Below, in pieces: positions 5,794 through 11,180 of a stretch of DNA of 11,180 bases. Origin of the DNA: Bacillota bacterium (GTDB taxonomy: Bacteria; Bacillota; Clostridia; Christensenellales; CAG-138); the NCBI GenBank assembly GCA_023409435.1, contig JAEYHP010000038.1, forward strand, positions 1 through 11,180. The letters are read 5' to 3'. The notes below the pieces were generated by a model that saw only the letters and a program-made list of their open reading frames with translations, ran no database searches and was not told where the DNA came from. Position 1 is the first letter of the stretch. Each line of letters starts with the position of its first letter. Position numbers and translations under genes: made by a program.

Positions 5794-6915
5794 TCAGACA
5801 GGTTCGTTGTAAGACTTCGGGAAATACTGATACAGCGTGCAGGGCATGCCGCCGTTGGTGAGCTTGCGGCGCTTGTCTGCCCGCTGGCCGTATATGCGCT
5901 CAAACTCGTGGTCCGCGGTGATAATGGCCTGCTTGTAGCCGGGCAGGCGGGAAAACACTTGGCGCATCTCCTGATACAGAGCCTGCGCTTCTTTTTTATT
6001 TAAGAGCCGCTCCCCGTAGGGAGGGTTGACGGCAATGAGACCTTCGCCCGATCTTGCGGGCAATTCCTTTAACAGACGCACGTCCCAGCGAAGCATGACG
6101 CCCGCCTTTTTCGCGTGGCGTTTGCAAAGCTCTATGCTGTGCGCGTCGATGTCGCTGCCCTCGATGTCCACGGGCGTTGTATCGATGCTGTCCTGCGCTT
6201 CCTCTCTCGCGGTTTTGAACGCATCCGAGGGAAGAAAATGCCAGTGTTCCGCCGCGAATTCCCGTAAAAGCCCGGGCGCGCGGTGCTGGGCGATCATGGC
6301 GGCTTCTATGGGGAACGTGCCCGAGCCGCACATGGGGTCTATCAACGGCACGCCGCTACGGTAACGGGATAATAGCAGTATGCCCGCCGCAAGCGATTCA
6401 GCGAGCGGCGCCGCCACATTCCATGTGCGGTAGCCCCGGCGGGAAAGCCCCGCGCCGCAGGCATCGAGCGCAAGCGTGGCGACGTCCCGCAGCAGTCCCA
6501 CCTCCACGATCACTTCGTCCCCGGTTTCGGGAAGAAGCTGCGTGCGGTAGCTTTGGCGCAGGCTCTCGACAATCGCCTTTTTCGTGATGCTTTGGCAGTC
6601 GGATACGCTGAACAGCGCACTTTTCGCGGATTTGCCGGTTACATGGATGTTTGCGTCGCGCTTTAAATACTGCTTCCAGGGGAGCGCTTTCACCCCTTCA
6701 AACAGCTCGTCAAAGCTTGTGGCGGGAAAGCTGCCCACCACAAGCAGCACGCGCTCGGCGGCGCGCAGCCACAATAGCGCGCGGGTCAGCGTAAGCTCGT
6801 CCCCGGAAAACAGTACGCGCGCGTCCAGTACCTCGTCCACGGTAATGTTTCGCGCGCGCAGTTCCATAGCGACGACGGATTCCAGCCCCAATTTACAGGT
6901 GGCGATATATTGCAT
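5794..6915 (-). CDS. THUMP-domain class I SAM-dependent rRNA methyltransferase (RlmL/YpsC type)
   Basis: The protein has 373 residues and starts at ATG 6915, with AAAGGAG 5 bases upstream. The N-terminal half (MQYIATCKLGLESVVAMEL and the THUMP region to about 155) binds RNA. The C-terminal Rossmann domain carries the SAM-binding motif DPMCGSGTF (193-201) and the catalytic NPPYGER motif (N297-R303), typical of N2-guanine methyltransferases. The relatives are the RlmL half of E. coli RlmKL, which methylates 23S rRNA G2445, and B. subtilis YpsC; the length suits a single-domain RlmL without the RlmK part. The target guanine here is inferred from the family. It is the last gene of a minus-strand cluster, 57 bases after the TPR gene, with a hairpin terminator 31 bases beyond. 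I avoid a symbol because RlmL and YpsC names are used inconsistently for this clade. Confidence 0.9.
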   Translation of the reverse strand: MQYIATCKLGLESVVAMELRARNITVDEVLDARVLFSGDELTLTRALLWLRAAERVLLVVGSFPATSFDELFEGVKALPWKQYLKRDANIHVTGKSAKSALFSVSDCQSITKKAIVESLRQSYRTQLLPETGDEVIVEVGLLRDVATLALDACGAGLSRRGYRTWNVAAPLAESLAAGILLLSRYRSGVPLIDPMCGSGTFPIEAAMIAQHRAPGLLREFAAEHWHFLPSDAFKTAREEAQDSIDTTPVDIEGSDIDAHSIELCKRHAKKAGVMLRWDVRLLKELPARSGEGLIAVNPPYGERLLNKKEAQALYQEMRQVFSRLPGYKQAIITADHEFERIYGQRADKRRKLTNGGMPCTLYQYFPKSYNEPV

Positions 6916-6972
6916 GCATGCTCCTTTGCAGGTTTCGTTTCAGGCGGCAAATGCCGCATCTCTAGTATGCGC

Positions 6973-8685
6973 CTAATCTTCTGTACCGCGCAGCAGTTTG
7001 CTGATGGCGTTGTTGAGCCGTACCAGAGAAATGCCGTAGGCGGCGGTCAGCTGCGCCTTTGTCACATCCTCCGAGCGGTTGCGGCAGGCAATGTACTCAA
7101 GCGCGGCGGCAAGCGCGTGCACCTGCTGTTCTTTTAACTGCGGGAGATCGCCCGCGTTTTTCATATATTTGGAGAACAGCTCCGCCGCCTCCATAATGCA
7201 ATCCGTAGAGCGCTCGCCCTGCATGTTGGACATTGCCAATTCCAATGCCCGCTGATAGGGAGCGGGGAGGCGCTTGCCCTTGTCGAACGCGCGCACGCTC
7301 ACGCGGCTTTGCACCAGCCGCCCGTTGATGTAGGCGATATACGGCTCCTGCGCGTTCATATGCTTGAGCATGGCGAACACGTCCTGCTTGACCGAATCGG
7401 GCTGCAGCTGGTCCAGCTGGAACCGGCGCAGCACGCGTTCCGCTTCCCGGTCGCCAAAGCCCGCGATAAGCGCGAGCACGGCGCGCTTGGCGGAGGGTTC
7501 GGGCAAACGGAGGCTCCATACAAACAGCGTCCGAAAGGAGTCATCCGTCTCCCAGCGAAGCTTTAGCGCATCGTTGGGCTGGCGGCTATATTCGTTGATC
7601 TGACGGACGCGCGTCAACACTTCCAGGTAAGGCACCTGGTAATGATACAGCCAATCGATATGCTCCGGCTTGCCTTCCGCAGCGTGGCGGCAGACGCGCC
7701 GGTAGTAGGAGGCTATGGTATCCTGCGGGTCGATTTTTAACAGCCTGTCGTAGCAGGCCTGCGCCTGCCGATACTGCCCAAGGTGGTAGCGGCACACGGC
7801 CATGCGGTGCAGCGTTCCTTCGTCATACGGGAATACGACCTGCAGTTTCTTTAATACAGAGAGCGCCTCCTGCATGCGGCCGAGTTCCATAAACACAACC
7901 GCCATACGGTTCCAATCCTGCGGATCGTCCGTGGTGGAACTTTGCAGGAACTCCATTTCTCTGGCTACGCCCGCGTCGTCCTTGGCGGCGTGCAAAAACA
8001 AAAGCAGGTTGCAGTGCGCCTGCACGTCGCCCGGCGCTTCCTCCAGCACGCTTTTGATGCTTTCCATGGCGTGCTTGAAATCCCGCTTGCAAAAATAGGC
8101 AAGCGCTAAATTGCTGCGCACAAAAAGGAACTCTTTGTGCTTTTTTGCGGCGTCGCTCAACAGCTTTACGGCCTCGTCCATGCGGCCGTTTTCCAACAAC
8201 TGCCGCCCGCGCGCGCAGGCGTTCAGAGCGTCCCGTTCCTCGGGCGGCTGTACGCCGGGCATGCTGTAGAGCATGCTTTCGTCCTCAATCACGTCGAGCA
8301 TGTCGAGCGCGTCGGACACATACTCGCCGTCCGGGTCTAAAGCCAGGTAGCTTTCCAGGCTGTCGTGCGCGTGGGAAAATTCCTGCAGTCCCAGAAAGTT
8401 GCAGGCAATGCCAAAGAAGCACTCCGCCGGGCTTTCCGTGCGGGAGAGCAGAGGGAACAGCATGCGGTTGCTTTCCTCATACCGGTGCATTTCGGTCAAC
8501 ACTTCCGCAATGGCAAGCTGAATTTCCACGTTTTCAGGATCGCGCCGGTACGCCTGATGATAGTAACCGATGGCTTCGATCAGGTCGTTGCGGTCCAGCC
8601 GTTCCGACCCGCGGCGCAGGAAAAAGGCTCCGTCCCGTTCGAACGGAATGATTCTTCCGATGCGCTTTTTGTTGTCTTTCTGCAT
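6973..8685 (-). CDS. TPR-repeat protein with TFIIB/cyclin-like C-terminal module
   Basis: The protein has 570 residues and starts at ATG 8685, with AGGAG 7 bases upstream. No signal peptide or membrane segment is seen. TPR-like helical pairs occur at about 33-130, 165-245 and 260-330 (for example GRMDEAVKLL, LGRMQEALSVLKKLQVVFP and LGQYRQAQACYDRLLKIDPQD). These usually form a superhelical protein-binding scaffold. A middle region (about 340-515) is helical and not recognised. The last 54 residues, with AAALEYIACRNRSEDVTKAQ and the following TAAYGISLVRLNNAISKLL, have the pattern of a TFIIB or cyclin-like repeat: a long helix, a gap, then a helix-turn-helix of the kind seen in sigma and TFB proteins. 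Its function is unknown; an adaptor that contacts nucleic acid or the transcription apparatus is possible. It lies 23 bases after hslO and 57 before the rRNA methyltransferase, so it is almost surely cotranscribed with hslO. Confidence 0.85.
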   Translation of the reverse strand: MQKDNKKRIGRIIPFERDGAFFLRRGSERLDRNDLIEAIGYYHQAYRRDPENVEIQLAIAEVLTEMHRYEESNRMLFPLLSRTESPAECFFGIACNFLGLQEFSHAHDSLESYLALDPDGEYVSDALDMLDVIEDESMLYSMPGVQPPEERDALNACARGRQLLENGRMDEAVKLLSDAAKKHKEFLFVRSNLALAYFCKRDFKHAMESIKSVLEEAPGDVQAHCNLLLFLHAAKDDAGVAREMEFLQSSTTDDPQDWNRMAVVFMELGRMQEALSVLKKLQVVFPYDEGTLHRMAVCRYHLGQYRQAQACYDRLLKIDPQDTIASYYRRVCRHAAEGKPEHIDWLYHYQVPYLEVLTRVRQINEYSRQPNDALKLRWETDDSFRTLFVWSLRLPEPSAKRAVLALIAGFGDREAERVLRRFQLDQLQPDSVKQDVFAMLKHMNAQEPYIAYINGRLVQSRVSVRAFDKGKRLPAPYQRALELAMSNMQGERSTDCIMEAAELFSKYMKNAGDLPQLKEQQVHALAAALEYIACRNRSEDVTKAQLTAAYGISLVRLNNAISKLLRGTED

Positions 8686-8708
8686 ACCGTTTCTCCTGTG
8701 GCTCGCGC

Positions 8709-9605
8709 TTAAGCGCCGCCCGCTTCTTTGAGCAGGGAACGAAGCGCCTGCGCGTCAAATGAGTAGGCCTTCCTGCAGAACTGGCAGGTGAGTTCCGCCC
8801 CGCCGTCCTGTTCGATCATATCTGTCAATTCTTCGCGTCCAAGAGCGATAAGCGCGCGTTCCGTCCGCTCCACGCTGCAGTCGCACTCCCAGACAGGCGA
8901 AAGTTCGCCGGTCAGTTCCAGTTCCATGCCGGAAAATAATTCGGCCAGCGCGGCTTCAAGCGCCATGCCCTCTTCCAGCTTTATGGAAAGGTGTTCGATA
9001 TCCGCCGCCTTTTCCTGCAGCAGCTCAATGTCCTCATCCGGGCAGCCGGGCAGCGGCTGTGCGAACAGGCCGCCCGCGGCGAGCACGGTTCCGTCCTCGG
9101 GCCGCACGCGCACGCCCAAATACACCAAACTGGGCTGCTGCTCGCTTACGGCAAAATACTGCGCGAAATCTTCCGCTACCTCGCCGGAAATCAGGCTGAC
9201 CTCGCCCACGTACGGCTCGCGCAGGGAAAGGTCGCGTATGACGGTCAGCTTGCCCGTGCTTCCGACTGCACCGGAAACATCCAGCTTGCCGGAGGGACTC
9301 AATGGCAGTTCCACTTCAGGGTTTGCCACATAGCCCTTGACGCGGGCGCCAAACCGGCCGGTACAAACGAGGTTTCCCGCAGGGCCTGTGCCGCGGAGTA
9401 TGGTGGTGAGGCTTTCTTCCTCATGCTTCAGCTGCGTCGCCATCATGGCGGTGGCCATCAATTGCCGTCCCAATCCCGCCGTACATACGCGGGAAAGCGA
9501 ATGTACCCTGCGGGCTTCTTCCACCAAGACTTTGCCTGAGATCGCCGTCACACGGATTGCCCCGCCCATCAGCAGGGCCTGCACTATCGTATCCTTCTGT
9601 TGCAT
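8709..9605 (-). CDS. hslO: Redox-regulated chaperone Hsp33
   Basis: The protein has 298 residues and starts at ATG 9605, with AAGGAAG just upstream. Hsp33 is a cytosolic holdase activated by oxidation. Its four zinc-binding cysteines are all present in the family arrangement: WECDC with C241 and C243, and CQFC with C274 and C277. In reduced cells these hold zinc; under oxidants they form disulfides, the linker unfolds and the protein binds unfolding clients. The N-terminal domain shows the expected GGAIR, GxLxVxxD-like and YVGEVSL blocks. Length and all key residues are normal, so it should be functional. The TPR gene begins 23 bases downstream. The 69 bases upstream contain a TATATT box but no convincing -35 box, so the promoter may lie before the SAM methyltransferase gene. 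Confidence 0.97.
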   Translation of the reverse strand: MQQKDTIVQALLMGGAIRVTAISGKVLVEEARRVHSLSRVCTAGLGRQLMATAMMATQLKHEEESLTTILRGTGPAGNLVCTGRFGARVKGYVANPEVELPLSPSGKLDVSGAVGSTGKLTVIRDLSLREPYVGEVSLISGEVAEDFAQYFAVSEQQPSLVYLGVRVRPEDGTVLAAGGLFAQPLPGCPDEDIELLQEKAADIEHLSIKLEEGMALEAALAELFSGMELELTGELSPVWECDCSVERTERALIALGREELTDMIEQDGGAELTCQFCRKAYSFDAQALRSLLKEAGGA

Positions 9606-9674
9606 TTTTCTTCCTTAGCTATTACCTAATATAGTCGCGCGCAAGGCGGCGTTGCACAGCCTGCGTATTTCTTT

Positions 9675-10424
9675 TTATTGCGGTTTCACCGCTGCAAATT
9701 GGATACGTTCAGCCGTATCCCCGGGCGCGTTCAGCGTAAACGCCTCGTATGCCCGCACATCCGTAAAACCCGCATCCTCCAGCCAATTTGTCAGCTCCCG
9801 CACGGAATGCCCGCGCTGCACGTGCCTTTCGTCAAACCGCTCGTACAGGCTTCCGTTTGAAACAAAAAGCGTCAGTTGTATCTCGCACAGGTGCGAGGCC
9901 GCATCATAGCCGTTTTTCCAGAGGTACACGCAGGCGTCCTCCGCTTCCCCGAACGTGTTGCACCCCAGCACATGCTGTAGCTTATACCGGCTGCTGACGT
10001 CAAACAAAAGCATCCCGCCGGGCTTCAATGCAGCGTTGGCGGCTTTGAAGAACGCACGGACCTCCGAAGCGGAGAGGAGGTAATTCACGCCGTCGCATGC
10101 ACAGACGATCGCGTCCGCCTGCTTGTGGAGCCGGAGCTTCTTCATATCCTGCTGCACAAACGGAATCATAAGCCCGCATGATCGGGCGTTTTCGGCGGCT
10201 TCATGCAGCATAGCCTCCGAGCGGTCTATGCCGGTCACGCGGTAACCAAGCCGCGCAAGGCGAACGGAAAGCTGGCCGGTGCCGCACGCGCAGTCCGCGA
10301 TTGCGGCCCCGCGCGCCCCATTCTGAAGGAGAAAGCCGTCCAAGTATGCGGCCCATTCGTCATAGTCCACATCCCGCATCAACGCGTCGTATACTTTTGC
10401 TAAAGCGGTATAGCTTTCCCCCAT
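9675..10424 (-). CDS. Class I SAM-dependent methyltransferase, substrate unknown
   Basis: The protein has 249 residues and starts at ATG 10424, preceded by GGAGGAGG about 3-6 bases upstream. It begins with the YTALAKVYDALM segment common in small-molecule methyltransferases of Bacillota, followed by SAM motif I IADCACGTGQLSVRLARLG (about 43-61), an acidic ribose-binding region GIDRSEAML, a motif-IV-like DAIVCACDGVNYLL and LKPGGMLLFDVSS. The C-terminal half is a beta-rich cap. The family methylates varied small molecules, so the substrate cannot be told from the sequence. It is the first gene after a possible promoter at 10447-10476 and lies 69 bases before hslO, so it may share the operon with it. 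Confidence 0.88.
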   Translation of the reverse strand: MGESYTALAKVYDALMRDVDYDEWAAYLDGFLLQNGARGAAIADCACGTGQLSVRLARLGYRVTGIDRSEAMLHEAAENARSCGLMIPFVQQDMKKLRLHKQADAIVCACDGVNYLLSASEVRAFFKAANAALKPGGMLLFDVSSRYKLQHVLGCNTFGEAEDACVYLWKNGYDAASHLCEIQLTLFVSNGSLYERFDERHVQRGHSVRELTNWLEDAGFTDVRAYEAFTLNAPGDTAERIQFAAVKPQ

Positions 10425-10446
10425 ATGCCTCCTCCACCGAACTAAT

Positions 10447-10476
10447 ATTGTACACTACAACCGGCCTATCGCGCAA
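10447..10476 (-). promoter_or_regulatory. Possible promoter of the SAM methyltransferase / hslO cluster
   Basis: On the minus strand TTGCGC (10476-10471) and TACAAT (10452-10447) are 18 bases apart. The -10 box matches at 5 of 6 positions; the -35 box is poor (3 of 6). Transcription would start near 10440, some 16 bases before ATG 10424 and just upstream of the GGAGGAGG ribosome-binding site. It could drive the whole minus-strand cluster down to 5740. Confidence 0.4.
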
Positions 10477-10517
10477 TGCCATCGGTGGCGGAGATAGAGG
10501 CTATGTGAATGAACGCA

Positions 10518-11180
10518 TCAATACTCATCCGTAATAAAGCAGGTCTCCTTCGGGAAGGCACGGTCCAACGCTTTCGCAGCTTCCGGGTCGAGAACTTCCG
10601 CTTCCTGATTCTCCGCAAGTTCAGCGATGGAACGGTAGCCGCACAAAAACTGCCCCAGCCGCCCGGCCTCCAGCCGGATCTGCGGGGTACGGTTCGTCTT
10701 TTCGCCCATGCCGTCCCATACGCCCGCGTTTTCGGGCACGGTCGCGTCCGTCACCTCAAACACGTAAGAACTGTCCCCGATGATGGCCTTGAGCGCCGCG
10801 GACACGTCCGCAATGCCCATGACCCCCTGCGGGAGCACTTCCAATGTTGCGCCATTCAGCTGCGCCGGGGAGTCCGGCGGCAGTTTTACGTGCAGCTCAC
10901 GGCCCGCGGCCTCAAAGGAGAGTGCGTTGAGAAGCATAAACAGCGTCTCCTCGTCCAACGCGAAGCATTCTTCCGCATGCACGCTCTCATCCATCACGTA
11001 GTATACGCAGTAACCCAATATATCTGCGCCCGCCCGGCGAACCAGGCATAGCGCCCCGTCCGAGGCGTAATCCCGCATCTTATAGGCAAAATCCGCCGCC
11101 GTACGGGAAACGCAGCCGGAATACCGCGCCGTCGCCTTCTGGTAGCACGCCTGCAGCGGGCCAAGGCCTTGATACAGGTC
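10518..11180 (-). CDS. Eis-like GNAT acetyltransferase, C-terminal part (5' end outside window)
   Basis: The frame stays open from the TGA at 10518-10520 to the window edge, so 220 residues are visible and the start lies beyond 11180. ATG 11078 has coding sequence continuing upstream without a stop (for example DLYQGLGPLQACYQKATARY), and so is not the likely start. The visible part matches the second acetyltransferase-like domain and the SCP2-like C-terminal domain of Eis-type proteins, including FEVTDATVPENAGVWDG, an RLGQFLCGYRS-like segment and a tail ending FITDEY. Enhanced-intracellular-survival proteins transfer acetyl groups to amines; the catalytic N-terminal GNAT core, which would show the acetyl-CoA P-loop, is outside the window. 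No clear terminator lies between its stop and the next gene, 93 bases away. The family is likely; the substrate is unknown. Confidence 0.7.
   Translation of the reverse strand, partial: DLYQGLGPLQACYQKATARYSGCVSRTAADFAYKMRDYASDGALCLVRRAGADILGYCVYYVMDESVHAEECFALDEETLFMLLNALSFEAAGRELHVKLPPDSPAQLNGATLEVLPQGVMGIADVSAALKAIIGDSSYVFEVTDATVPENAGVWDGMGEKTNRTPQIRLEAGRLGQFLCGYRSIAELAENQEAEVLDPEAAKALDRAFPKETCFITDEY

Noticed and set aside
5592..5903. A 103-codon minus-strand frame running through repeat B
   Set aside because: Composition is dictated by the repeat and by the out-of-frame 3' end of the rRNA methyltransferase; no motif or ribosome-binding site supports it.
9606..9674. Promoter or terminator between the SAM methyltransferase gene and hslO
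   Set aside because: A TATATT box exists, but no -35 box is properly spaced, and the imperfect CGCAGGC/GCCTTGCG stem has no U tract on the minus strand.
11076..11078. ATG 11078 as the start of the Eis-like gene
   Set aside because: The frame continues upstream to the window edge with Eis-like sequence, so the gene is cut by the window rather than starting here.
1..11180. CRISPR array, tRNA, transposase, toxin-antitoxin or phage defence genes
   Set aside because: No regularly spaced repeats, tRNA-like cloverleaf or matching protein families were seen on either strand.

Overview
The window looks like a chromosomal segment of a moderately high-GC Gram-positive anaerobe (Bacillota, class Clostridia; perhaps Christensenellales, which is only a guess). 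The reasons are G-rich Shine-Dalgarno sites, TTG/ATG starts, a clostridial-style TPR / Hsp33 / THUMP-methyltransferase cluster, and a multidomain GGDEF/HD-GYP protein with a 7TM-like sensor. I see no rRNA, tRNA, CRISPR array, transposase or phage gene. The most unusual content is in the non-coding DNA.

Layout, plus strand first. At 1-632 lies the C-terminal part of a GH3-family acyl-adenylating enzyme. It overlaps by 10 bases a TTG-initiated 837-residue membrane protein (623-3136) with 7TM-like, GAF, degenerate GGDEF and intact HD-GYP parts, which is a likely cyclic-di-GMP phosphodiesterase. A terminator-like hairpin (3176-3230) follows; its 3' arm contains the ribosome-binding site of the next gene, a cytosolic glycerophosphodiester phosphodiesterase (3231-3971).

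Middle. A secernin-like Ntn hydrolase (C69 family; minus strand, 4172-5428) has its own well-formed promoter. It is bracketed by two copies of a ~140-base, five-hairpin repeat element, 4005-4145 and 5571-5716, in opposite orientation. Paired bases have changed together between the copies. The second copy is itself flanked by two near-identical 23-base hairpins (5523-5545 and 5740-5762).

Right part, all minus strand, in transcription order: the 3' portion of an Eis-like GNAT acetyltransferase gene (cut by the window edge), a class I SAM methyltransferase, hslO (Hsp33), a TPR protein with a TFIIB/cyclin-like C-terminal tail, and a THUMP-domain rRNA methyltransferase (RlmL/YpsC type). hslO, the TPR gene and the methyltransferase are tightly spaced (23 and 57 bases). 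They probably form one operon joining redox-stress chaperoning with ribosome modification, ending at the hairpin at 5740-5762.

Most of the window is ordinary housekeeping and signalling. The parts worth a second look are the structured repeat pair, the nested terminator/RBS/promoter before the phosphodiesterase, the inactive-looking GGDEF domain, and the tail of the TPR protein.
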